Below are positions 17,948 to 27,275 of a stretch of 64,000 bases of DNA, piece by piece. Within the stretch, counting starts at the first letter, position 1. The number at the start of each line of letters is the position of its first letter. The notes beneath the pieces were generated by a model. That model was not told the origin of the DNA. It ran no database searches and saw nothing but the letters and a program-made list of their open reading frames with translations. The DNA comes from Anaerohalosphaera lusitana (GTDB lineage Bacteria > Planctomycetota > Phycisphaerae > Sedimentisphaerales > Anaerohalosphaeraceae), in NCBI RefSeq assembly GCF_002007645.1, contig NZ_CP019791.1, positions 2,046,001-2,110,000 on the forward strand, in the 5' to 3' direction. The position numbers and the translations under genes are program-made.

Positions 17948-19123
17948 ATGAAACATAAAGGCAAGTTTGGTGAGTTCGGGGGCTATTATGTGCCGGAGCT
18001 GTTGATCCCGCCTCTCGAGGATATCGAACAGGCGTTTTATCAGTACAAGGATGATAAGGATTTTGTGGCGGAGCTGAGCAATCTATATGCTGATTATGCA
18101 GGGCGACCGACGCCGTTGTATTTCGCGGAGCGTTTCAGCGAGTATGTCGGCTACAACGTTTACGTCAAGCGGGAGGATCTGCTGCATGGCGGGGCGCATA
18201 AGGTGAATAACACGCTTGGCCAATGTTTGCTCGCCAAGTATATGGGCAAGAAGAAGATCATTGCTGAGACCGGAGCGGGGCAGCATGGGCTTGCGACAGC
18301 GATGACAGGGGCGCTGCTGGGGATGGAAACGAAGATATTCATGGGGAAGATCGACGTTGAGAGGCAGAGCGTGAATGTGCATAAGATGAGGCTTTGCGGT
18401 GCGGAGGTTATTCCGGTGGCTGGCGGGACGGGTACACTGAAGGACGCGATCAATGAAGCGCTGCGGTACTGGACGGCGAATGTGGAAGATACGTTTTATG
18501 TATTCGGTTCGGTGTGCGGGCCGCATCCGTTCCCGACTGTGGTGAAGCATTTTCAGTCGCCGATCGGTACCGAGGCGAGGGCGCAGTGCATGGAGAAGCT
18601 AGGTAAGCTGCCTGATATGGTCACTGCGTGTGTGGGCGGCGGGTCGAACAGCATTGGGCTGTTTTCCGCGTTCGTGGCGGATGAGTCCGTGCGTATCGTC
18701 GGTGTTGAGCCTGCGGGTAAGGGGCTTGCGACCGATCAGCATGCGGCGAGCCTGGCGGCAGGGCGGGTTGGTGTGTTCCACGGCTCGAAGAGCTATCTGC
18801 TGCAGGACGATGAGGGGCAGGTGCATGAGACGGAATGCGTTTCTGCGGGGCTGGATTATCCCGCGGTGGGGCCGGAGCACTGTCATCTCAAGGACAGCGG
18901 CAGGGCGGAGTACGTTACGGTTACGGATGAGCAGGTGCTCGATGCGTTTGAGACGTTTACTCGTACGGAGGGGATTTTGCCCGCGCTGGAGAGCTCGCAC
19001 GCGATCGCGCATTTGATCGCGCTTAAGGGCAAACTTGCCGCGGAGACAAACGTTGTGCTGAATCTGTCCGGTAGGGGTGATAAGGACGTCGGCATTGTAG
19101 AAACTTACAGACCACTTGCATAG
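17948..19123 (+). CDS. trpB: Tryptophan synthase beta chain
   Basis: PLP enzyme joining indole and serine. The 391-residue chain starts [13 protein letters not shown], has [14 protein letters not shown], the PLP lysine in LHGGAHKVN (Lys85), the catalytic Glu region [13 protein letters not shown], and the PLP-phosphate loop [12 protein letters not shown], typical of the TrpB1 type that pairs with TrpA. trpA follows after 14 nt, as expected for the alpha-beta complex with an indole tunnel. A GTGATG-style ribosome site region AAGGTG precedes the start. Confidence 0.98.
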   Translation: MKHKGKFGEFGGYYVPELLIPPLEDIEQAFYQYKDDKDFVAELSNLYADYAGRPTPLYFAERFSEYVGYNVYVKREDLLHGGAHKVNNTLGQCLLAKYMGKKKIIAETGAGQHGLATAMTGALLGMETKIFMGKIDVERQSVNVHKMRLCGAEVIPVAGGTGTLKDAINEALRYWTANVEDTFYVFGSVCGPHPFPTVVKHFQSPIGTEARAQCMEKLGKLPDMVTACVGGGSNSIGLFSAFVADESVRIVGVEPAGKGLATDQHAASLAAGRVGVFHGSKSYLLQDDEGQVHETECVSAGLDYPAVGPEHCHLKDSGRAEYVTVTDEQVLDAFETFTRTEGILPALESSHAIAHLIALKGKLAAETNVVLNLSGRGDKDVGIVETYRPLA

Positions 19124-19137
19124 CTGGAGTAAAGGTG

Positions 19138-19932
19138 ATGACCACATATAAGCAAATATTTGAAAAGCTCGATTCAGCGGCACTTATTCCGTTTTTTGTG
19201 ATCGGTGATCCTAATTATGACAGCAGTCTGAAGATCGTAAAGTCGGCATTGGATGCCGGTGCGGATATTTTGGAGCTGGGTATTCCGTTCTCGGATCCGA
19301 TCGCTGACGGGCCGACGATACAGAAGGCCAATATACGGGCACGCAAGTCGGGTATGACGGTTGAGAAGGCGCTGGCGTTCATTAAGGAGGTTACGAGCCA
19401 TAAGCCTGTGCCGGTGGGGCTGCTGGTCTATTATAACTTGATCTATCAGTACGGCGTCGAGCGGTTTATGGCTGATTTCAAGGCGGCAGGCGGGACTTCA
19501 GTGCTTGTTGCGGACGTTTCGATCGACGATTCTGAAGAGATCGCCGGGCCTGCGCAGAAGGCGGGTCTGGAGACTGTCTTTATGGTTACGCCTAATACGC
19601 CCGATCACCGGATGGCGAGTATTGCTTCGAAGACAACCGGATTTGTCTATACGGTTTCCACGATGGGTGTAACGGGGGCGAGGACGAAGCTTTCCGATAC
19701 CGTCGCATCGCTGGTGGAGAGGATCAAGGGAGTGTCCGAGGTGCCGGTATGTGTCGGTTTTGGGATCAGCAGTCCCGAGCAGGCCAGGCGGGTCGCCGAT
19801 GCGGGGGCCGATGGTGTAATAGTAGGCAGCCGAATAGTCCAGATCATCGAAGACAACGCGGACTCGGTTGAGGATGCGTGTGCGGGTGTGGGGCAGTTTA
19901 TTGCAGATGTAAAATCGCGGCTCAATGGTTAG
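19138..19932 (+). CDS. trpA: Tryptophan synthase alpha chain
   Basis: Cleaves indole-3-glycerol phosphate to indole and GAP. A 264-residue TIM barrel with LELGIPFSDPIADGPTIQ, which carries catalytic Glu46 and Asp57, then VLVADVSIDDS, VSTMGVTGAR and the phosphate-binding VGFGISSPEQ and DGVIVGSRIV. I start at ATG 19138, which has GGAG upstream; a GTG one codon earlier is possible. It is the last gene of the operon, and no clear terminator was found in the 140 nt that follow. Confidence 0.97.
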   Translation: MTTYKQIFEKLDSAALIPFFVIGDPNYDSSLKIVKSALDAGADILELGIPFSDPIADGPTIQKANIRARKSGMTVEKALAFIKEVTSHKPVPVGLLVYYNLIYQYGVERFMADFKAAGGTSVLVADVSIDDSEEIAGPAQKAGLETVFMVTPNTPDHRMASIASKTTGFVYTVSTMGVTGARTKLSDTVASLVERIKGVSEVPVCVGFGISSPEQARRVADAGADGVIVGSRIVQIIEDNADSVEDACAGVGQFIADVKSRLNG

Positions 19933-20008
19933 TGTATGGGCGGTGCAAGGGCGGACTCGGCCGGCTTCTGAGTTGTTAAATTCGTTCGTGCTCACCTGCG
20001 GAATTTTC

Positions 20009-20037
20009 TTGGAATTCGCGGGCGTTTTTTATATTAT
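20009..20037 (+). promoter_or_regulatory. Candidate promoter of the fused dehydrogenase gene
   Basis: TTGGAA (20009-20014), 17-nt spacer, TATTAT (20032-20037), 38 nt upstream of the ATG at 20076. This would separate the gene from the trp operon. Confidence 0.55.
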
Positions 20038-20075
20038 CTGCTCTTTGCGAATTCTTTTTACCGAGGATGTGAATC

Positions 20076-23000
20076 ATGCGCAGAATCACACAGCACCCCA
20101 TTCTGGACATTGAGCCAGCCAGAACTACGGCGTTCGACTATAACGGCGATAAAGTTGTTGGCAGAAAAGGATTTACGATCGCTGCTGCGCTGCACCAGGC
20201 CGGTTATCCAGTGCACAGTCACAGTCTGAAGAATCGTAATCGTTCGCTGGAGTGCGGGATCGGGAAGTGCGGTGCGTGTGAAATGCTGGTCGATGGGCAG
20301 ATCAGGCGAATCTGCATTACCAAGGTTGACGGCGTTGAGGAGGTTAGGGAGATACCGCGGGGCTATGAGCCGCCGACCATGCCGGTCAGCAAGGACGAGC
20401 AGACCCGTATTTACCGTACCACTGTTGCTATAATTGGTGCCGGGCCGGCGGGACTGGCAACGCGGGAGGAGCTTAACAAGCATAATATAGATAACATCGT
20501 TATCGACAACAATGACTGCATTGGCGGACAGTTTTTGATGCAGACACACCAGTTCTTTTTCTTCGAGAAGGAGAAGAAGTTCGGCGGGATGAGAGGTTTT
20601 GACATTGCCAGCACACTCGCTGGTGAGAATCATGAAGGTATATTTCTCAACTCCACGGTGTGGGACCTGCTGGAAGGCAAACGGCTGGCGGTGAAGGATT
20701 TGACGGCTGACAGGGTTTTCTATATTGATGCCGATTATCTCGTGGTCGCAACCGGTGCGGTACCGTTCATGCCGCCTTTTGAAAATGATGATCTGCCGGG
20801 CGTTTATACCGCAGCGGTTGTGCAGAAGATGATGAACACCGAGTTTACTCTGCTGGGGAAAAATGTACTCACTGTCGGTGCGGGGAATATTGGCTATCTT
20901 ACTTCATATCAGCTCATGCAGGCCGGTGCGAATGTCAAAGCTATTCTGGAAGCACGCAACCAGGAGGGCGGGTTTCCCGTGCAGGCCAATCGTGTCCGGC
21001 GGCTGGGCATTCCTTTTATTCTCTCGCATGTGCTTGTGGAGGCGATACCGAACGAGAAGCATGACGGTATAATAGGGGCGGTCGTTGCTGAGTGTGAGAA
21101 CTTCCAGCCTGTGCCGGGTACGGAAAAACGAATCTACGGCATTGACGCGATAAACATCTGTACGGGTCTGGTGCCTGACGATCAGTTGCTTCGCAAGGGT
21201 CATGACGTATTCGGCAGGCAGTGTCTGGGGGCGGGGGACGCGATACGGATCGGAGAGGGGACCAGTGCCGTTCTTCGCGGACAGCAGGTCGCTTACGAGA
21301 TACTGGAGCAGATGCATGCCCGATATGATTATGACGCCTATCTGCAGGTTTCAAAGGAATACATCGATTCGCAGCAGCATCCGGTGAAGGTGTTCGAAAT
21401 GCCTTTCAAGCCCACGCATGATAGAATGCAAAAGCCTTTCGTGCTGATAGACTGCATATATGGTTTTGCGTGCAATCCCTGTGCGTTCGCCTGTCCGTAT
21501 GGGGCTATTACAAAGACATCGACCAGTTCGGTGCCTCGGATCGATTATGATAAGTGCGTTGGGTGCATGCAGTGTGTGCATCAGTGTCCCGGTCTGGCGA
21601 TATTCGGGTATAATCTGCAGAAGGGGCTTTTGTATCTGCCGATCGAGTACGAGGTTGACGAAAAAGCTGAAGTTTATATCGTAGACAACAGCGGTCAGAA
21701 GCTGGGTGAGGGCATTATCGAAAAGGTCCTTCTAAAGGATAACAAAACTAATGTCGCACGGGTCAGGTCACTGGATCTTACCGGTGAAGCACTTATGCAG
21801 GCGCGGGGTTTTGTATTGAAGGAGAGATTTCCAAAGCCCCTCGAATTCGGTCAGCATGAGCGGACGGTGGATTCGGAGAAGTATATCTGCCACTGTGATG
21901 ACGTGAAGCTGGAAGAGATACTGGAGGTCATCGGCGATCGGAAGTTTATTTCCATCGATGAGATCAAGCATACAACGCGGCTCGGTATGGGAGCGTGCCG
22001 GGGCAAGCGATGTATCGGTCGATTGAGGCAGACGCTGTCTCCGATGGGCATTTCGATAGTGGGAAGACCTACGCCGCGGGCGCCGCTGTCAAATCAGTTG
22101 AGCATGGGTGAGCTGTACCCGCACGATGCGCATGCGAAAGTTATTACAAATCTCAACGGCCGAAGTTATAAGGTCATAAGGACCAAAGCATTCATTGCGG
22201 GTGGGGGAATAGGCGGCAGCGCCCTGTTCAGGTATTTTGCCGAAGCGGGTCAGAATCCTGTGATGATCAATTTCGGCAGGGGAGCAAGCTGGCGGAACAT
22301 TGCAGGTGGCCGGCCGGCGTTCTCGGTTCCTGAGCTGTCGGACATCGCTCAAAAGAACCACGAGATATTCAAGCAGCTTCAAAAAGTCAAAAATATTGAT
22401 TACCGCCAGATAAAATACGTGACATTTGCGCACGATCAGGCGACTTACGACGCGCTGGATGCATCACGCAACTGGTCCAATGCTAAGATGATCGAGCCTG
22501 AAGATTTCAACAAGGTCATTTCGCCCGCTTTCAATGGCGATCTCGATACATACCTTGCTGCACTGGTGACGGAGGACTGCTGGCAGGCGACGCCTGGCAG
22601 GGTTGTCGATCTGCTTCGCACCATGGGAATAAGTGCCGGCGGACAGGTATTCGAGGATTGCGAACTGATCGATGTGCAGAAGTCGGGTGATATCTACGAG
22701 ATTCTGGTCAGGGATCACAACAGACAGTATATCACTTTCAAGGCGGATCATTTCGTTAATGCGTTGGGGCCGGAAGGGGATACATTTGCAAGGCGTCTGG
22801 GACACCATACAGGGATATATCCTGTGAAGCATCAGGCGTTTATAACGAGAAGACTGCCCATGATGGGATTCGATGGTGAGCCGTTGCCTATGGTTATTGA
22901 CAGGCGCAAATATAAGGGATTCACGGCTGTTTACGGGCAGCAGCTTGCAGAGACGGGGCAGATAATCGGCTGTGCGAGTCCTGCGGTTGATCCTGCCGAG

Positions 23001-23306
23001 ACGGACAAGGATCTGAAGATCAATTCGCGTGATTTTCTGGAGATCGTGTCCGAGGTATTCGTAGACTGGCTGCCTTCGCTTTCGAGCGTTGGTTTCCAGG
23101 CTGTCTGGGCGGGTTACTATGTAGAGCCGAGAATGATAGTCGATCCGGATGCGGGGCTGTTCATCGGTTTGCGGGGTCAGGGATTCATGCTGGGGCAGTA
23201 TCTAGCCAAGCTTTACGTTGATAAGATCATGGGCAAGGAAACGCCTGAGTATTTCGACCGGCTCAAGCTGTCCGGTGACGGTCTGCTCGAAAAGGCCTTC
23301 AAGTAG
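20076..23306 (+). CDS. Fused iron-sulfur/FAD dehydrogenase (HcnABC / sarcosine-hydroxyproline dehydrogenase-like, three subunits in one chain)
   Basis: A 1076-residue multidomain redox enzyme. Residues 1-100 form a 2Fe-2S domain with Cys60, 65, 68 and 80 (CGIGKCGAC). Residues 115-440 form an NAD/FAD oxidoreductase with GAGPAGLA (121-127) and GAGNIG near 267. Two 4Fe-4S motifs follow (CNPCAFACP from 466, CVGCMQCVHQCP from 494). A BFD-like 2Fe-2S site has CHCDD at 605 and CRGKRC at 641-646. Residues 700-1076 are a D-amino-acid-oxidase-like FAD domain beginning AFIAGGGIGGSALF. The same parts occur as separate A, B and C subunits in HcnABC and in opine, D-hydroxyproline and sarcosine dehydrogenases. 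Likely substrate: an imino or amino acid (inference). GAGG ribosome site present. Confidence 0.85.
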   Translation: MRRITQHPILDIEPARTTAFDYNGDKVVGRKGFTIAAALHQAGYPVHSHSLKNRNRSLECGIGKCGACEMLVDGQIRRICITKVDGVEEVREIPRGYEPPTMPVSKDEQTRIYRTTVAIIGAGPAGLATREELNKHNIDNIVIDNNDCIGGQFLMQTHQFFFFEKEKKFGGMRGFDIASTLAGENHEGIFLNSTVWDLLEGKRLAVKDLTADRVFYIDADYLVVATGAVPFMPPFENDDLPGVYTAAVVQKMMNTEFTLLGKNVLTVGAGNIGYLTSYQLMQAGANVKAILEARNQEGGFPVQANRVRRLGIPFILSHVLVEAIPNEKHDGIIGAVVAECENFQPVPGTEKRIYGIDAINICTGLVPDDQLLRKGHDVFGRQCLGAGDAIRIGEGTSAVLRGQQVAYEILEQMHARYDYDAYLQVSKEYIDSQQHPVKVFEMPFKPTHDRMQKPFVLIDCIYGFACNPCAFACPYGAITKTSTSSVPRIDYDKCVGCMQCVHQCPGLAIFGYNLQKGLLYLPIEYEVDEKAEVYIVDNSGQKLGEGIIEKVLLKDNKTNVARVRSLDLTGEALMQARGFVLKERFPKPLEFGQHERTVDSEKYICHCDDVKLEEILEVIGDRKFISIDEIKHTTRLGMGACRGKRCIGRLRQTLSPMGISIVGRPTPRAPLSNQLSMGELYPHDAHAKVITNLNGRSYKVIRTKAFIAGGGIGGSALFRYFAEAGQNPVMINFGRGASWRNIAGGRPAFSVPELSDIAQKNHEIFKQLQKVKNIDYRQIKYVTFAHDQATYDALDASRNWSNAKMIEPEDFNKVISPAFNGDLDTYLAALVTEDCWQATPGRVVDLLRTMGISAGGQVFEDCELIDVQKSGDIYEILVRDHNRQYITFKADHFVNALGPEGDTFARRLGHHTGIYPVKHQAFITRRLPMMGFDGEPLPMVIDRRKYKGFTAVYGQQLAETGQIIGCASPAVDPAETDKDLKINSRDFLEIVSEVFVDWLPSLSSVGFQAVWAGYYVEPRMIVDPDAGLFIGLRGQGFMLGQYLAKLYVDKIMGKETPEYFDRLKLSGDGLLEKAFK

Positions 23307-23308
23307 CG

Positions 23309-23959
23309 TCAAGCGGCGCCATAGGCGATCCATGAGATCGCTGTGCTGATCGAGATGTCCGCGATCAGGTGCGACAGGTAGGGCAGGGCAAGACCGCCAA
23401 GATGCAGGTATGTCTGCCTGTACAGGTAGGCGGCGAACATGAGTGTGAAAAACAACGGAACGCACCATAGAAAATCTATCGCCATCATAGCGACGGGTAC
23501 ATGATAGCCTGCGAAAGCGGCATCAGCCCAGTTCGGCCATTTGCTTGGGCCGTCAATGAATCCACGCCAGAAGGTCTCTTCGAGCAGGGGATTAACTGCG
23601 ATAGAATATACGACGAATACAAACCGCCAGTGACCGCCGATGCTTAGTCTGTTCAGCAGGGAAGCCAATTCAACGTCTTCGCTTCTGGCTAAGGGCCAGA
23701 CTACCACGATTGCCAGACCTGACGCCAGGCCAACAGCAGCTAAGGCTAGAAAGACTTTGCAGTTCCAGCCCTTCAGGACCTTGCCGAAAATGTCTCTTCG
23801 AAACAGCAATAAACAGGTCAGCAGCCAGAGATGGTAGATGAGAACAGTGGCCCATGAGTTATCGAAGTAGTAGCACCCACATATTATAACCGGATAGGGA
23901 ACCAGGGCTGCGAATGCTCTGATCTTCACACTTTCGGAGTTCATTAGTTGGAGTTTCAC
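23309..23959 (-). CDS. CPBP-family intramembrane protease (glycogen operon)
   Basis: A 216-residue protein with about six membrane helices. The CPBP motifs appear as LLEETFWRGF (EExxxR), FAGYHV and HLIADIS, in order. It starts at GTG 23959, six bases after the stop of the debranching-enzyme gene, with AGGA upstream; an ATG at 23944 is an alternative without a ribosome site. It is therefore the last gene of the glycogen operon, an unexpected companion. Its substrate is unknown. A start codon of GTG and short length are otherwise unremarkable. Confidence 0.8.
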   Translation of the reverse strand: MKLQLMNSESVKIRAFAALVPYPVIICGCYYFDNSWATVLIYHLWLLTCLLLFRRDIFGKVLKGWNCKVFLALAAVGLASGLAIVVVWPLARSEDVELASLLNRLSIGGHWRFVFVVYSIAVNPLLEETFWRGFIDGPSKWPNWADAAFAGYHVPVAMMAIDFLWCVPLFFTLMFAAYLYRQTYLHLGGLALPYLSHLIADISISTAISWIAYGAA

Positions 23960-23965
23960 CGGTTC

Positions 23966-25990
23966 CTAACTGTGCCTGCGTATGATCTTGTAGAGCCTTA
24001 GGACCTCTGCAACGGCCCAGCCCTGAGCGAAGCATCCGCGGGGCGCATGGGGCTCATCACCGTCAAATATTTCGGAAATGCTCCCGATACAGCCTGAACC
24101 GTTGAAATGATCCATAAGGGGCTGCAGGTATTTTCCGGCGGTCTCCACGCTTTCTTTGCTGAAATCGTTTACTTTGAGATATGCCTCCAGGAAAGGTCCG
24201 ATCAAATGGGGCCATACAGTGCCCTGATGATATGCACAGTCCCGCTGCATTTGATCGCCTTCGTACGTGCCCTTGTATCGGCTGTCCTCAGGTGCCAATG
24301 TCCGCAAACCGTAAGGCGTCCAGAGCTCTCGCTCCACTGCGTTGACGACTGCTTTCTGTTTTTCTGTGTCCAGCGGTGAGAAGAACAGCGAAACCGCGTA
24401 AATCTGATTCGGCCTCAAGGACGCGTCGGTCTTGCCGTCCGGCAGTATGCAGTCGTTAAGACAGTTGAGAGACTCGTTCCAGAAAACGCTCTCAAAGTTT
24501 TCGCCTGCTGTCTCAGCGAGATTACCGAAAAACTCGCCTCTTTCCTGATTGCTGTCCCTGAAGAATTCCGCCAGTGAGCAAAGGGCGTTGTACCAGAGGG
24601 CGTTCACCTCGACAGCTTTGCCGTACCTTGGTGTGAAGGCTATGCCGCCGCATTTGGCGTCCATCCATGTCAGTTGTGTCTTTTCATCGCCTCCGCAGAG
24701 AAGGGCGTCCTCGTCGGAATGGATGCCGAACCTTGTGCCGTTGCGGTAGCCCTCAACGATTTCGAGAACTGCGTCGAGAAGCACACTTGCGAAGAAATCT
24801 CTGTCGTTCGTTGCCCGCAAGTATTCGAAGCAGGCGTTGACAAACCAGAGCGACGCATCGATGCTGTTATAGTGAGGCTCGCCTCCGTAGTCATCGAATC
24901 TGTTTGGAACCATACCTTCGCTGACAGCGTGGGCGAAAGTCTCCAGTACGTTTTTGGCATCATCCAAGCGTTCGGTGCTAAGCAGTAGGCCGGGCAGGGC
25001 GATGAAAGCGTCACGGCCCCAGTCAAGAAACCAGGGATATCCCGCCAGCAGAGTTATGGAGGGTTTGTCGTTTACCAGTCTTTCGACCACGAATTGATCG
25101 GCAGCAAGATGGAGCTCGGCAAGCGTCTGATCCCTTTCAGCTTCGTCGCTAAGGATGTCGTGTTGTTTAATGCTTAGAGCATCGAGCACTCCCTCAAGCT
25201 CCGGCTGGACGAAATTATCGGCTACTATTGGGTCCTTTGACAGGCTGGCCCAGAACACTATTTTGCCAGGCTTTTCCTGGGTGCATGAATATACTCCGGG
25301 TGACCAGAGGTCCTCAAGGTATTCCTGCCCTCGTTCTCGGTCCTTGCGGTAAAGGAAGTTGTACCACCACTGCTGGGACTCATCGAACTGCATATTCTCG
25401 CAACTTAAGACGAGATTACCGGTCATGCCGGAAGCGTCACGGATGACAAGGTGCGAGTTGGCCCAGTGGGTCTGGAACTGAGCGCCTTCTCGCAGAACAG
25501 CGTGGAAATCACGCAAAGCGATCAGGGGTCTGAGCTCGAATTCGGCCGGCTGTTCCAATTGCGAAAGGTCGTAAACGATCGCAACCTGGTCCATGTCGGG
25601 GTTGAGATATATTGAGCGTTTGACGGTTTTGCCATCCAGGTCGAAGACGAAGTGAATGCCTGTATCGCGTTCGATATGAGTGAGGTTGTTGTGGCCTCGG
25701 GGGGTGATGGCGCCGTCGAACTCGAAAGTGCTCAGGATATGCTCACGGCCGTCGAAGCGTATGGTTTCGAGGCAGTTTGACAGGGAAACTATCCTGTTTG
25801 CAGGCGGCGTCAAAGTGCCTGTAAGCAGGGCGTGGTAGCGTCTGGTGTTGCATCCCGCGAGGGTGCCGGAGGAGAAGCCGCCCCGGGAATTGGTCAGCAG
25901 CCACTCTCTTTCGAGCAGTTCGGAAATGCTTTCACCCCATATTGGTGTTTCTTGTGACTTTCCTGCAACAGCGTGCTTTAAGGTAAGCAT
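23966..25990 (-). CDS. Glycogen debranching enzyme (amylo-alpha-1,6-glucosidase, GH133-type)
   Basis: Removes alpha-1,6 branches from glycogen. The 674-residue chain has the N-terminal domain with EWLLTNSRGGFSSGTLAGC and NTRRYHALL, typical of archaeal-type GDE proteins, then a C-terminal (alpha/alpha)6 catalytic domain with AGYPWFLDWGRDAFIALPG, EGMVPNRFDD, TWMDAKCGG and YHQGTVWPHLIGPF. Cytoplasmic, no signal peptide. It lies between GH57 and the CPBP gene on the same strand, 52 nt after GH57. Together with the GT4 gene it forms a storage-polysaccharide module. Confidence 0.93.
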   Translation of the reverse strand: MLTLKHAVAGKSQETPIWGESISELLEREWLLTNSRGGFSSGTLAGCNTRRYHALLTGTLTPPANRIVSLSNCLETIRFDGREHILSTFEFDGAITPRGHNNLTHIERDTGIHFVFDLDGKTVKRSIYLNPDMDQVAIVYDLSQLEQPAEFELRPLIALRDFHAVLREGAQFQTHWANSHLVIRDASGMTGNLVLSCENMQFDESQQWWYNFLYRKDRERGQEYLEDLWSPGVYSCTQEKPGKIVFWASLSKDPIVADNFVQPELEGVLDALSIKQHDILSDEAERDQTLAELHLAADQFVVERLVNDKPSITLLAGYPWFLDWGRDAFIALPGLLLSTERLDDAKNVLETFAHAVSEGMVPNRFDDYGGEPHYNSIDASLWFVNACFEYLRATNDRDFFASVLLDAVLEIVEGYRNGTRFGIHSDEDALLCGGDEKTQLTWMDAKCGGIAFTPRYGKAVEVNALWYNALCSLAEFFRDSNQERGEFFGNLAETAGENFESVFWNESLNCLNDCILPDGKTDASLRPNQIYAVSLFFSPLDTEKQKAVVNAVERELWTPYGLRTLAPEDSRYKGTYEGDQMQRDCAYHQGTVWPHLIGPFLEAYLKVNDFSKESVETAGKYLQPLMDHFNGSGCIGSISEIFDGDEPHAPRGCFAQGWAVAEVLRLYKIIRRHS

Positions 25991-26042
25991 AGTGCGGCCT
26001 TCCGTTGAATTCCAGTGTCACTTTGCCCCCGCTCACCAGGTT

Positions 26043-27257
26043 TTAACCAGCTATTGCGGTTTTTTTATCCGCGTCATCGCCCGTCTCGCATCGGGCCTTT
26101 AGACTGTGCAGCACGTTCATGAAATTTATGTAAGAATCATATGGTGAATCATAGGGGCTGAAGTATTTGTGTACGTCCCCATCGTTGAAGTACTTTGTGC
26201 ACATATAGTAGAAATGGTCGGAAGTCTGGAGCTTACGCCAGTCTTCGAGCAATTCTTTATCACCGGTTAGCTTGACGAGGTTTTCCAGTCTGTACGCTTC
26301 GTGCAAAGCATTGGACTGCATAGCATTACCCAGCCATGCGGAGAGGTCCCTTGCTTCGTCGGCCCAGCTTATTACATGCGGAACAGAGACTTCACCCATG
26401 TCGTGGTAGGAATCTACAACCTCGCTGGGTGTCTTGAAGTCGTTGTCGGGGTGCTGCATGATCTGCTCGGGAAGATGGGCCATGAAATCGAAGATGCCTG
26501 TGTCGGCCCACTGGTGTTCGCCGAAGGTTTCGTAATCCATGAACAGATTGATGATGTTTCCGTTGCCGTTGACAGCGTTAACCCAGTTGGCGAATTTGCC
26601 CGCATAGAGCGGGTATTCGGGCCATTGCTTGTTGGAAAACCTGAACGCGATGTCGTCACTGAGACTGTAGTTTTTCAACAGCAGCTTAAGATTTTCGCAA
26701 CCGGCAGGTTTGTAAACAAAGTCAGGCGTTCGGTCTCCGAGAATATGGTCCGCGCCTTCCGTGAGAACGGCATCGAAGCAGCCCATGGATTCGATCTCTT
26801 TGGCCAGCTCGTCGTTGTAGATGAGCTCGGTATTGCGGAATATTCGCGGTCGCTGGCCGAAAAGCGATTCGATGGTGTCGCTGTGTTTTTTGACCTGCTC
26901 TGCGAACTCGTTTCGGGAATAAAGGAAGCTCAGGCTGTGGTAGTACGTTTCGGCGAGAAATTCGACACAGCCGGTCCTTGCCAGGGCGTCGAACGTGCTC
27001 ATGACCTCAGGGCAGTATTTCTCGAACTGTTCCAGGGCGACGCCTGTGATGCTGAATGCCACCTTGAATCGACCCTGATGTTTTCTGATCAGTTTGAGAA
27101 GCAGACGGTTGGCGGGCAGATAGCATTTGTTGGCAACCTTTCTGCATATGGCGGCATTTTTGTATTCGTCAAAATACGAATCGTTCTGCTCGAAGATCGT
27201 ATAATGCCTGAGCCTGAAAGGCTGGTGAACCTGGAAATAAAAACAAACTGAAGCCAT
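26043..27257 (-). CDS. Glycoside hydrolase family 57 (alpha-amylase/4-alpha-glucanotransferase type)
   Basis: A 404-residue cytoplasmic alpha-glucan enzyme. Family GH57 signatures: FYFQVHQPFRLR at the start, the catalytic nucleophile in FRNTELIYND (Glu144), and the acid/base in LFMDYETFGEHQW (Asp241). The compact single-barrel size agrees with the short GH57 group found next to glycogen genes. GGAGG lies about 11 nt before ATG. It sits 18 nt after the GT4 gene and before the debranching enzyme. Exact activity (amylase, branching or transferase) cannot be told from sequence alone. Confidence 0.93.
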   Translation of the reverse strand: MASVCFYFQVHQPFRLRHYTIFEQNDSYFDEYKNAAICRKVANKCYLPANRLLLKLIRKHQGRFKVAFSITGVALEQFEKYCPEVMSTFDALARTGCVEFLAETYYHSLSFLYSRNEFAEQVKKHSDTIESLFGQRPRIFRNTELIYNDELAKEIESMGCFDAVLTEGADHILGDRTPDFVYKPAGCENLKLLLKNYSLSDDIAFRFSNKQWPEYPLYAGKFANWVNAVNGNGNIINLFMDYETFGEHQWADTGIFDFMAHLPEQIMQHPDNDFKTPSEVVDSYHDMGEVSVPHVISWADEARDLSAWLGNAMQSNALHEAYRLENLVKLTGDKELLEDWRKLQTSDHFYYMCTKYFNDGDVHKYFSPYDSPYDSYINFMNVLHSLKARCETGDDADKKTAIAG

Positions 27258-27275
27258 TCGGATTTATCCCTCCCA

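Noticed and set aside
20076-23306. Calling the fused protein a hydrogen cyanide synthase
   Set aside because: The domain set is shared with several amino-acid and opine dehydrogenases, and nothing in the sequence or context supports cyanide formation.
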